Shown here: positions 57,140-64,000 of the stretch, in pieces
How positions within the stretch are numbered: the stretch's first letter is position 1
How the letters are laid out: each line of letters opens with the position of its first letter
Assembly: GCA_017857815.1 (NCBI GenBank)
Contig: JAFMCL010000002.1
Coordinates: 46,201-110,200 of the forward strand
Origin: Flavobacteriaceae bacterium
GTDB lineage: Bacteria; Bacteroidota; Bacteroidia; Flavobacteriales; Flavobacteriaceae
Length of the DNA stretch: 64,000 nucleotides
Direction of reading: 5' to 3'
Translations under genes and position numbers: made by a program
Notes under the pieces: model-generated
Databases searched by the model: none
What the model was told of the DNA's origin: nothing
The model's input: only the letters and a program-made list of their open reading frames with translations

Positions 57140-58432
57140 ATGAAATACAATCCTTTGTCTTCAGATTTTTATTCAAAAAATCGCAAAAATTTTATGGCAG
57201 CCATGCAAGCTAACGGACTGGCTGTTTTTAATTCTAATGATGTTTATCCTATCAGTGCTGACAGCACTTTGCCCTTTGAACAACATCGCGATATTTTTTA
57301 CCTCAGCGGAGTTGATCAGGAAGAAAGTGTTTTGTTGTTGTTTCCAAACGCCAAAAATGCAGATCATAGGGAAATACTGTTTTTAAAAGAAACCGATGAT
57401 CACATTGCCGTCTGGGAAGGAGAAAAGTTATCTCAATTGCAAGCCACTAAATTGACTGGAATTAAAACCATTTATTGGTTAGATGATTTTGAAAAAATCT
57501 TTACGCTATTGGCCACTCAATGCGATACATTCTATTTTAATACCAACAAACACTATCGCGCTAAGGTTGAAACGCAAACCCGTGAGGATCGCTTTATCCA
57601 ATGGGCAAAAGAAAAGTTCCCTAAGCATGTGACTGCTGAGAGTAACTTTCTGCTTCAAAGACTAAGGTCTGTTAAAGATCAGGAAGAAATTGACCAAATT
57701 CAAAGGGCTTGTGATATAACGGAAAAAGGATTTCGAAGGATTTTAAGTTTTGTAAAACCTGGGGTGTGGGAATATGAAATTGAAGCGGAACTTTCCCACG
57801 AATTTTTAAAAAATTGTTCTAAGGGTTTTGCCTATCAACCCATCATTGCTTCTGGGAAAAACAACAATGTGTTGCACTATACTCAAAACAATGCACGTTG
57901 TGAGGCTGGGGATTTGATCCTGATGGACGTCGCTGCTGAATATGGTAATTATTCGAGTGACATGACCCGAACAATTCCCGTCTCTGGTCGATTTAGCAAA
58001 CGACAAAAAGAAGTTTATCAAGCGGTAATGCGGGTTGGAAATGAGGCAACAAAAATGCTCATTCCAGGAGTATTATGGAAAGAATACCACAAAGAAGTTG
58101 GGAAAATAATGACCTCTGAATTGCTGGGTTTGGGATTATTAAATAAAGTAACCGTGGACAATCAAGACCCTAAAAATCCTGCTTATAAAAAATATTTTAT
58201 GCATGGTACTTCTCATCATTTGGGTCTGAACACCCACGATTATGGGCTGTTAGAGGAGCCCATGCAAGCCAATATGGTTTTCACTGTTGAACCTGGCATC
58301 TACATACCAGAAGAAGGTTTCGGCATTCGACTGGAAGATGATGTTGTAATTCAAGAAACAGGAGAACCGATCAACCTGATGGGAAATATCCCAATGGAAG
58401 CTGATTACATCGAAGAGTTAATGTCTAAATGA
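57140..58432 (+). CDS. pepP: Xaa-Pro aminopeptidase (aminopeptidase P, M24B)
   Basis: 430 residues from the ATG at 57140. An N-terminal creatinase-like domain (about 1-175) is followed by the pita-bread catalytic domain. Metal ligands: the first Asp in LMDVAAEYGNYSSDMTRT and the second in SSDMTRT, His in FMHGTSHHLGLNTHD, Glu in TVEPGIYIPEEGFGIR and Glu in RLEDDV. It removes N-terminal residues preceding proline, in the cytoplasm. Divergent from sdhCAB; it ends six bases before the convergent HTH gene. Confidence 0.93.
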   Translation: MKYNPLSSDFYSKNRKNFMAAMQANGLAVFNSNDVYPISADSTLPFEQHRDIFYLSGVDQEESVLLLFPNAKNADHREILFLKETDDHIAVWEGEKLSQLQATKLTGIKTIYWLDDFEKIFTLLATQCDTFYFNTNKHYRAKVETQTREDRFIQWAKEKFPKHVTAESNFLLQRLRSVKDQEEIDQIQRACDITEKGFRRILSFVKPGVWEYEIEAELSHEFLKNCSKGFAYQPIIASGKNNNVLHYTQNNARCEAGDLILMDVAAEYGNYSSDMTRTIPVSGRFSKRQKEVYQAVMRVGNEATKMLIPGVLWKEYHKEVGKIMTSELLGLGLLNKVTVDNQDPKNPAYKKYFMHGTSHHLGLNTHDYGLLEEPMQANMVFTVEPGIYIPEEGFGIRLEDDVVIQETGEPINLMGNIPMEADYIEELMSK

Positions 58433-58438
58433 TTATTC

Positions 58439-58660
58439 TTAAAAGTCAAAAAGTTCTTTAAAAGGGATCTCCAAACCAGAAGCAATTTTGAGAAGCGTCT
58501 TGACCGTGGGATTGGTCCCTCCCAATTCTACTCTTCGCAGCGCGGCTTCTTCCATATTAATCCTTGAACTCAATTCAACTTGAGTGTATCTCTGCTCCTT
58601 GCGCAATTGCGAAATGCGTTTTCCTAACTTCTTTATGAATTTTTGTTCAACTTGATCCAA
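58439..58660 (-). CDS. Small XRE-family HTH transcriptional regulator
   Basis: 73 residues, essentially a single Cro/C1-type HTH domain: KRISQLRKEQRYTQVELSSRINMEEAALRRVELGGTNPTVKTLLKIASGLEIPFKELFDF. Such minimal DNA-binding proteins are common near the ends of core operons in flavobacteria. No partner toxin or prophage gene is next to it. Target unknown. Confidence 0.83.
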   Translation of the reverse strand: MDQVEQKFIKKLGKRISQLRKEQRYTQVELSSRINMEEAALRRVELGGTNPTVKTLLKIASGLEIPFKELFDF

Positions 58661-58780
58661 AACCTGCCTAATTTAAAAACACAGGTAAGCTAGTAGATGT
58701 GAGGAAAAAAACGCAGAACTTATATGTTCTGTAAAATTAAAATTTCTTATATTTGAGATAAGACAAGTTTACTTTTTTTC

Positions 58781-58912
58781 TTAATTACACCCACACTGAT
58801 TCCCGCATCCTTGATCGTTTGCGGGTTTTTTTTGAAAAAAGAACTTTTTAAGCAAAAAAGTCAGGGACCAAATACTTAAACAGAAAACGATAAATCCTTG
58901 AATTATTTCCAC
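58781..58912 (-). CDS. FeoB-associated Cys-rich membrane protein
   Basis: 43 residues from a GTG at 58912-58910. One membrane helix (about 5-22), a basic stretch and the C-terminal motif GCGNQCGCN. The GTG shares one base with the feoB TAG stop (TAGTG), which points to coupled translation and fixes the start. The frame is open further upstream, but that part lies inside feoB. Small Cys-rich proteins of this type commonly follow feoB and are thought to help Fe(II) uptake, perhaps like FeoC; the mechanism is unknown. Confidence 0.78.
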   Translation of the reverse strand: MEIIQGFIVFCLSIWSLTFLLKKFFFQKKPANDQGCGNQCGCN

Positions 58913-61008
58913 TATTTTAAGATTTGATATACGATTAATGCAGCAAAATAAGCAATAAAAGTCATTGCAACAAGCTGAATCAGCGGCCATTTCCAACCAT
59001 TAGTTTCTTTTTTAACAATTGCCAAGGTGCTCATGCATTGCATGGCAAAGGCGTAAAAAAGCATTAGGGAGATTCCCGAAGCCAGGTTAAACAGTGGGGT
59101 TCCATCGGGTCTGATTTCAGCTGACATTTTATTTTTTATCGTTTCTTGTGAGTCATTTCCTACACTGTAAATGGTCGCCAAAGTCCCTACAAAAACTTCT
59201 CTTGCGGCAAAGGAACTAATTAATGCAATTCCAATTTTCCAGTCATAGCCTAAAGGAGCAATCGCAGGCTCTAAACTTTTCCCTAATATTCCAATATAAG
59301 AATGCTCTAGTCGGTAGGAAGCAATTTTGATTTCTAATTCAGCAGCGCTGATGTTTTCATACGCAGCATTTGTTTTCACAATGTCTTCTGCATTGGAAAA
59401 GTTCTCTCCAGGACCGTAGGAGGCCATCACCCAAAGCAATATCGAAATGGCTAGAATAATCCTTCCAGCTTCTACAACAAAGGCACGCGTTTTTTCCCAG
59501 ACGGTTATCCCAACATTTTTCAGCAGGGGTAATTTATAGTTGGGCATTTCAACGACAAAATAGGATTTGGTTGAAGTTTTTAAAATTTTATTCATCAAAG
59601 AAGCCGAGACGATGGCCATCAAAAATCCTAAAAAGTAAAGCCCCATTAAGGTCAAACCTTGATAGCTGATTCCAAGAAAACGTTGGTTGGGAATGACCAA
59701 AGAAATTAGAATTAAATAAACTGGCAAACGTGCAGAGCAAGTGGTAAAGGGCACGACCAATATGGTGATGAGTCGTTCTTTCCAGCTTTCAATATTTCGT
59801 GTTGCCATAACCGCAGGAATCGCACAAGCGGTTCCCGATATTAATGGAATAACACTTTTCCCGTTAAGACCATAACGCCTTAATCCGCGATCCATAAGAA
59901 AAACAACACGACTCATATAACCCGTTTCTTCGAGGATAGAAATAAACAGAAATAAGAAGGCAATTTGAGGGATGAAAATTACGATCCCCCCCAGTCCCGG
60001 GATAACCCCTTCCGCAATAAGGTTGGTAAGTACACCAGGGGGAAGGTAATTATTAACGGCTTCACTTAATTGCACAAAAGTGCTGTCGATCAGGTCCATT
60101 GGGATACTACTCCAATCAAAAATAGCTTGAAAAATTGATAGCAATATGATAAAGAAGATAACATAACCCCAAAACTTATGAATCAAAATATTATCCAATC
60201 GACTTCTAAGATCGGTAGCCTCTTCCTTGTTTACTTGATAAGTTTCTTTTAAAATTTTATTTATAATTTGATACCGCTTAATCGTTTCCCGCTGCTGTAA
60301 CTTTTTAAGATAGGATTGAGATTGGGTTTTAAAATCAGCAGAATCAGGTACCTTTTGACGTTCTAATTTGGTAAAATTAACATCTTGAGTGATCACCAAC
60401 CAAAGCTTATAGAGTGATTGGTTTGGAAAAGCGTGTTTTAAACTTTGAAAATATGCTTCGTCAATGGTCAAAGGATCTAAAATTGGGCTCGTCGGTATGT
60501 TTCTATAATTAATCAAGGTTTCCTTCAAGCTGTCAATGCCTGTTTTTTCTCGCGTACTGATCAACACAATGTTGGTGTTGAGTTGTTTTTCTAAAAGCTC
60601 TATGTCAATCGAGATGCCCTTTCGTTTCATTTGATCGGACATGTTAATAACTAAAACTGTTGGGATCTCGAGGTCCTTGATTTGAGTGAATAACAAAAGG
60701 TTACGCTTTAAGTTTTCCACATCTGTTACGAGCACCACCACATCCGGAAAATCAAGATCATTTTTATTAAGCAATAACTCGATGACCACACTCTCATCCA
60801 TCGAAGATGCGTTAAGGCTATAGGTTCCTGGAAGGTCTAAAATACGGGCTTTGATGGTTCGATTTAATTTACAAATTCCTTGCTTTTTTTCAACCGTAAT
60901 GCCAGGATAGTTCCCCACTTTTTGATTCAATCCTGTCAGGGCATTAAATACCGATGTTTTTCCTGTATTTGGGTTCCCAATGAGCGCAATGTTTATGGTC
61001 TTAATCAT
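58912..61008 (-). CDS. feoB: Ferrous iron transport protein B
   Basis: 698 residues. The N-terminal G domain has G1 GNPNTGKTS (10-18), the G2/G3 region NYPGITVEKKQG...DLPGTYSL, and the G4-like NMSD motif. About residues 280-698 are the membrane domain with two Gate motifs (VIPLISGTACAIPAVMATRNI and FAAREVFVGTLATIYSVG). It imports Fe(II) across the inner membrane. It starts three bases after feoA and ends overlapping the Cys-rich partner. Confidence 0.96.
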   Translation of the reverse strand: MIKTINIALIGNPNTGKTSVFNALTGLNQKVGNYPGITVEKKQGICKLNRTIKARILDLPGTYSLNASSMDESVVIELLLNKNDLDFPDVVVLVTDVENLKRNLLLFTQIKDLEIPTVLVINMSDQMKRKGISIDIELLEKQLNTNIVLISTREKTGIDSLKETLINYRNIPTSPILDPLTIDEAYFQSLKHAFPNQSLYKLWLVITQDVNFTKLERQKVPDSADFKTQSQSYLKKLQQRETIKRYQIINKILKETYQVNKEEATDLRSRLDNILIHKFWGYVIFFIILLSIFQAIFDWSSIPMDLIDSTFVQLSEAVNNYLPPGVLTNLIAEGVIPGLGGIVIFIPQIAFLFLFISILEETGYMSRVVFLMDRGLRRYGLNGKSVIPLISGTACAIPAVMATRNIESWKERLITILVVPFTTCSARLPVYLILISLVIPNQRFLGISYQGLTLMGLYFLGFLMAIVSASLMNKILKTSTKSYFVVEMPNYKLPLLKNVGITVWEKTRAFVVEAGRIILAISILLWVMASYGPGENFSNAEDIVKTNAAYENISAAELEIKIASYRLEHSYIGILGKSLEPAIAPLGYDWKIGIALISSFAAREVFVGTLATIYSVGNDSQETIKNKMSAEIRPDGTPLFNLASGISLMLFYAFAMQCMSTLAIVKKETNGWKWPLIQLVAMTFIAYFAALIVYQILK

Positions 61009-61011
61009 GCG

Positions 61012-61239
61012 CTAACTTATCAGTTTTACCATTATATATTTTGCGACTTCTATTCTAATTGCCAAATGGGCTTCGTCTATCTTAAGATACATGGGATCTC
61101 TAAAAGGAGCAAGGTATAGCAACGAAACTTCGTTGCCAGGTAGGCATCCCATCTCAATCAATTTTAAAGGTAAAAAATCAGTTTCAATGGATTCTATTAT
61201 CGCGGTTTCTCCTAAGCCTAGCTTATCTAAAGATATCAT
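61012..61239 (-). CDS. feoA: Ferrous iron transport protein A
   Basis: 75 residues with the SH3-like FeoA fold (LPLKLIEMGCLPGNEVSLLYLAPFRDPMYLKIDEAHLAIRIEVAKYI). It modulates FeoB. First gene of feoA-feoB-Cys-rich protein. A -7-like TATTTTTG lies on the minus strand at 61269-61262, about 23 bases before the start, without a clear -33. No Fur box could be confirmed by eye. Confidence 0.9.
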   Translation of the reverse strand: MISLDKLGLGETAIIESIETDFLPLKLIEMGCLPGNEVSLLYLAPFRDPMYLKIDEAHLAIRIEVAKYIMVKLIS

Positions 61240-61308
61240 TATTTAGAATCATTTTAAAAAACAAAAATAGATATTTTAGCTTATTTAAGAGTTAAAAAAT
61301 ATAATTAT

Positions 61309-61983
61309 TTAAGGAGAAAAATATTCTTTAGTAAGGATAAAAAGTTCTTCTAATAAACGCCCGACGTCTTCCTCATCTGTACCGTCATAAAAACCGCGGA
61401 TGCGGCCTTCGGGGTCAATAAGAATGAAGTTTTCGGTGTGAATCATGTCAAAAGGTCCCCCATCTCCGTCTTCCTTTACTGCCAGATAGGATTTTCTTGC
61501 CAGCCTGTAAATCTCTTTTTTATCTCCTGTCACCAAATTCCACTTGTGATCCAAAACCCCTTTTTCTAGAGCGTATTTTTTAAGTTGTGGGACACTATCA
61601 ATTTCTGGAGTAACCGAATGAGAGAGTAACATCACATTAGGTTGGTCTAGGATTTCATCTTGAATTTTGATCATATTGTCCGTCATTGCGATGCAAATAG
61701 TAGGACAGGTAGTAAAGAAGAAGTCAGCGACATAAATCTTGCCTTCATAATCTTTAGAAGAAATTATTTTTCCATTCTGATTGATCAAAGAGAATTTTCC
61801 GATGCGGTGTTGTCTCTTTACATGCTGAAGAGTGCTGTCTACTAGCTCAAAACTGACCATTGCTGGTTGGAAAACTGGCAATATTTTCTTGGGAACTAAT
61901 GCGTTGTAAAACAAAATTAAAATCAATGCGGAAAGCATTGTGAAAAACAGAAGGAATCTTTTGTATTTGGATAGGGTCATCAT
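61309..61983 (-). CDS. SCO1/SenC-family protein
   Basis: 224 residues. An N-terminal membrane anchor (about 10-28) is followed by a periplasmic thioredoxin-like domain. The copper-binding CxxxC is Cys93/Cys97 in TTCPTICIAM, with the conserved His in DMIHTENFILIDPEGRIRGFYDG. It likely delivers copper to the Cu-A site of cytochrome c oxidase or protects its thiols. A -7-like TATCTTTG lies at 61998-61991 on the minus strand. Confidence 0.9.
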   Translation of the reverse strand: MMTLSKYKRFLLFFTMLSALILILFYNALVPKKILPVFQPAMVSFELVDSTLQHVKRQHRIGKFSLINQNGKIISSKDYEGKIYVADFFFTTCPTICIAMTDNMIKIQDEILDQPNVMLLSHSVTPEIDSVPQLKKYALEKGVLDHKWNLVTGDKKEIYRLARKSYLAVKEDGDGGPFDMIHTENFILIDPEGRIRGFYDGTDEEDVGRLLEELFILTKEYFSP

Positions 61984-62105
61984 CTAAAAACAAAGATACG
62001 GGATTAAAGAATGGAAGTAAAAGCCTTGATAAAGGTTTTTACAAATTTGATTAACGATATGTATTTAAAAGTGGTATTTTTGAAATCCAATATTAAAAAG
62101 CTACT

Positions 62106-63422
62106 ATGGAATCTATTTTTATAAAAGGTGTTCAACTACTTCTAAGCCTGTCTCTTTTGATCGTTTTGCATGAGTTGGGTCATTTTATTCCTGCAAAAAT
62201 ATTTAAAACACGTGTTGAAAAGTTCTTTTTGTTTTTTGATGTAAAATTCGCTCTGTTTAAGAAAAAAATTGGAGATACTGTCTATGGAATTGGCTGGCTT
62301 CCCCTTGGAGGTTATGTCAAAATTTCTGGGATGATCGACGAAAGCATGGATACCGAGCAGATGAAGCAGCCCGCACAGCCTTGGGAATTTAGAAGTAAAC
62401 CCGCTTGGCAAAGACTGATTATTATGTTGGGGGGTGTTACTGTTAATTTGGTTTTAGGGTTTCTAATTTATATGATGATTCTCTTTGTTTGGGGTAAAAA
62501 CATACTGCCAAACACAGCACTACCATTAGGTCTTGGTACTTCTCCACTCGCACAAGAAATTGGATTTCAAAAAGGAGACCAAATCCTTACGGTAGATGGC
62601 AACGCCATTGAGGTCGCTACGGAAATTAATAAAATGTTATTTATGAGGTCGGTAAAGGCAGTCGAAGTATTGCATGCCGATGGCAGCCGCGAAACACTCG
62701 CTATTCCCGAGGACATTGGGAGTCGAATGTTTGAATCTGGACAAATGAGCTTGTTATATCCCCGCTTTCCTGCCATAGTTGATAGTGTCGTACCTGGTCA
62801 TGGGGCAGCAGTTTCTGGACTTTTGACAGGAGACATTATTGTTGGTGCCAATGACGCTAAGATTTCCGATTGGATGGAGCTTAAGCAATGGAATACAGAT
62901 CATGCCAATGAAAATATAAATTTGATTATTAAAAGAAATAATCGGTTGGATACCCTCCAAATGGATTTAGATGAAAATGGAAAAATGGGCGTCTACCCGA
63001 AAAATTCCATTCGACTCGAACATGTAGATCTTTCTTTTACTGAAAGCATTGTTGAAGGATTTGACTATGGATACTGGACCCTTCACGATTATATTGCACA
63101 GTTTAAATATGTATTCACAAAAAAAGGAGCTTCTCAAATGGGAGGTTTTGGTGCGATCGGTAGCCTATTTCCTGACTCCTGGAATTGGAAAGGCTTTTGG
63201 TCGAGCACGGCTTTGATCTCAATTATTCTTGCTTTTATGAACCTCTTACCCATTCCTGCGCTCGATGGTGGACATGTGATGTTCTTAATTTATGAGATGA
63301 TTTCGGGGAGAAAACCAAATGAGAAATTTATGGAATATGCTCAAATGGTCGGCTTCTTTTTAATTCTTGCTTTGGTACTTTATGCCAATGGAAATGATAT
63401 TTATCGGGCGTTGAGCAGTTAA
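62106..63422 (+). CDS. rseP: Site-2 metalloprotease RseP (M50)
   Basis: 438 residues. The zinc motif HELGH is at 22-26 in the first membrane helix, the G-x-LPLGGYVK segment is near 70, one or two PDZ domains span about 140-310, and the closing NLLPIPALDGGH supplies the third ligand. It performs regulated intramembrane proteolysis, typically of anti-sigma factors, at the inner membrane. TATTTTTG at 62075-62082 is a likely -7 element. No anti-sigma gene is adjacent. Confidence 0.93.
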   Translation: MESIFIKGVQLLLSLSLLIVLHELGHFIPAKIFKTRVEKFFLFFDVKFALFKKKIGDTVYGIGWLPLGGYVKISGMIDESMDTEQMKQPAQPWEFRSKPAWQRLIIMLGGVTVNLVLGFLIYMMILFVWGKNILPNTALPLGLGTSPLAQEIGFQKGDQILTVDGNAIEVATEINKMLFMRSVKAVEVLHADGSRETLAIPEDIGSRMFESGQMSLLYPRFPAIVDSVVPGHGAAVSGLLTGDIIVGANDAKISDWMELKQWNTDHANENINLIIKRNNRLDTLQMDLDENGKMGVYPKNSIRLEHVDLSFTESIVEGFDYGYWTLHDYIAQFKYVFTKKGASQMGGFGAIGSLFPDSWNWKGFWSSTALISIILAFMNLLPIPALDGGHVMFLIYEMISGRKPNEKFMEYAQMVGFFLILALVLYANGNDIYRALSS

Positions 63423-63599
63423 CAACCCTAGGTCAGAAATAAATAATATCTCAATTAAAGGGTCATTTATGATTAATTAATGCCTCTGTTAATGTAATGA
63501 AAACAGCAAATAACCTCCTAATGTTATTGTTTTGTAGGTTTATTCCTGAATAAATAAACTTGAAAAAACTATTTTCCGCTCTTAGGTTAATTAATTATA
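63423..63599. other. Intergenic stretch after rseP
   Basis: AT-rich sequence in which I see no gene, no terminator with a clear stem and no RNA. A loose TGTTAAT-GTAA-TGAAAAC at 63488-63505 resembles the Pho-box-like motif but is too weak to call. Confidence 0.4.
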
Positions 63600-63779
63600 A
63601 AAAGAGGTTTCCAATTATTGAAATCTTTTTATACTTGCGCACATAAAAACATTCCGCTCATATCGGTTACATTAGAAGTGTTACAAGATCCTATATCATC
63701 GTTAAACTCTTCAGCCTTAGTTGCACCCTCTAGCCATTGCTTAACGGATTTCTTTAAGTGTTTCGTTATTGAATTTCAT
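63600..63779 (-). pseudogene. Fragment of a DUF285/BspA-like protein gene, frameshifted
   Basis: Reading leftward from an ATG at 63777-63779 gives MKFNNETLKE, the usual opening of flavobacterial DUF285 proteins. A one-base shift is then needed to read VKQWLEGATKAEEFNDDIGS and NTSNVTDMSGMFLCAQV, where SNVTDMSGMF is the DUF285 hallmark. A stop ends that frame and a third frame continues KDFNNWK, the expected next repeat start. At least two frameshifts and no further repeats make this a relic. Confidence 0.75.
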
Positions 63780-64000
63780 AATGGTTGTTTAAATCTATTA
63801 TCAAATGGTCTATGTTTTATTTCTGAAATATGTTATTCCCTAAACCTGAGGACTTTAAATATATGTAAAGCCAAGAATTGGTTGGAATTAGTGTGCACAA
63901 GGATTTCATCAGTCGTATAGCTCTAAACCACCTATTTCACTAGGAATAGCTGGGTTCTAATTACCTACCTTTATTTGGGGGTTAAAACCTAAAACTCTCA
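63780..64000. other. Right-end stretch without a supported gene
   Basis: AT-rich DNA with no open frame that looks coding on either strand; a plus-strand frame at 63618-63920 runs antisense over the DUF285 relic and has no start or family support. The DUF285 relic reads away from this stretch, so it may once have held that gene's promoter. Confidence 0.4.

Noticed and set aside
58802..58833. Plus-strand hairpin CCCGCA/TGCGGG followed by eight T, terminator-like
   Set aside because: It lies inside the coding end of the minus-strand FeoB partner, and no plus-strand gene ends nearby; probably a by-product of the Cys/Gly/Lys codons.
58913..58996. Longer version of the FeoB Cys-rich partner
   Set aside because: The added part overlaps feoB and would put polar and Cys residues before the membrane helix; the GTG at 58912 gives the usual small form.
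63618..63920. 100-codon plus-strand open frame near the right end
   Set aside because: It starts with TTG, has no family features, and runs antisense over the recognisable DUF285 relic.

Overview
The window is chromosomal DNA of a marine-type Flavobacteriaceae bacterium (phylum Bacteroidota). It is AT-rich, translation starts lack strong Shine-Dalgarno sequences, several promoters match the Bacteroidota form TTTG-N19-21-TAnnTTTG, and the gene content is typical of the family: SusC/SusD pair, TonB-dependent receptors, DUF2723 membrane protein, a menaquinone-type sdhCAB, and the hemACDE run beside an AraC regulator and hemH.

Layout. 1-6.9 kb is heme synthesis: hemA-hemC-hemD-hemE leftward with overlapping or abutting genes, and divergently an AraC-type regulator, hemH, a MATE exporter and a HemJ-like protein. 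6.9-15.3 kb is housekeeping: sensor kinase, crotonase, PlsC acyltransferase, bacilliredoxin-like protein, TerB-DnaJ protein, HupE-like protein, dCMP deaminase, S41 protease, MarC protein and a DUF3109 protein. 15.5-19.0 kb holds nrdB-nrdA, which with dCMP deaminase and dgt makes three nucleotide-pool enzymes in one window. 19.1-28.5 kb is a probable phosphate-acquisition block: a small secreted MORN-like protein, a PiT transporter with a PhoU-like tail, an OprO/P-type porin, an internally duplicated lipoprotein and a TonB-dependent receptor. Three of its upstream regions share a Pho-box-like direct repeat, and the porin start codon lies in a perfect 21-bp inverted repeat. 28.5-35.0 kb holds dgt, a metallophosphoesterase, a thioredoxin-fold protein without CXXC and the large DUF2723 protein. 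tRNA-Gln(TTG) follows, with its own promoter and terminator. 35.3-40.7 kb holds a VIT/CCC1 transporter, two M48 peptidases, a Kunitz (BPTI-like) lipoprotein, an MscS channel and small membrane proteins.

40.6-53.4 kb is a compact polysaccharide utilization locus: membrane-spanning sensor/regulator, SusC, SusD, a GH144-type enzyme, a four-repeat surface lipoprotein and a truncated GH3. It lies between two copies of a ~260-bp direct repeat. The repeat cuts off the GH3 gene on one side and adjoins a decayed DUF4389 gene copy on the other, which marks the locus as an acquired or rearranged island. 53.5-63.4 kb returns to core genes: sdhCAB, aminopeptidase P, an HTH regulator, feoA-feoB with a tiny Cys-rich partner, a SCO protein and RseP. 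The last 580 bases hold no intact gene, only a frameshifted fragment of a DUF285/BspA-like protein.

The candidates for something undescribed are the Pho-box-like motif shared by the phosphate block, the hairpin over the porin start codon, the repeat-bounded PUL with its unidentified 45-codon tail, and the bacterial Kunitz lipoprotein with an apparently intact inhibitory loop.
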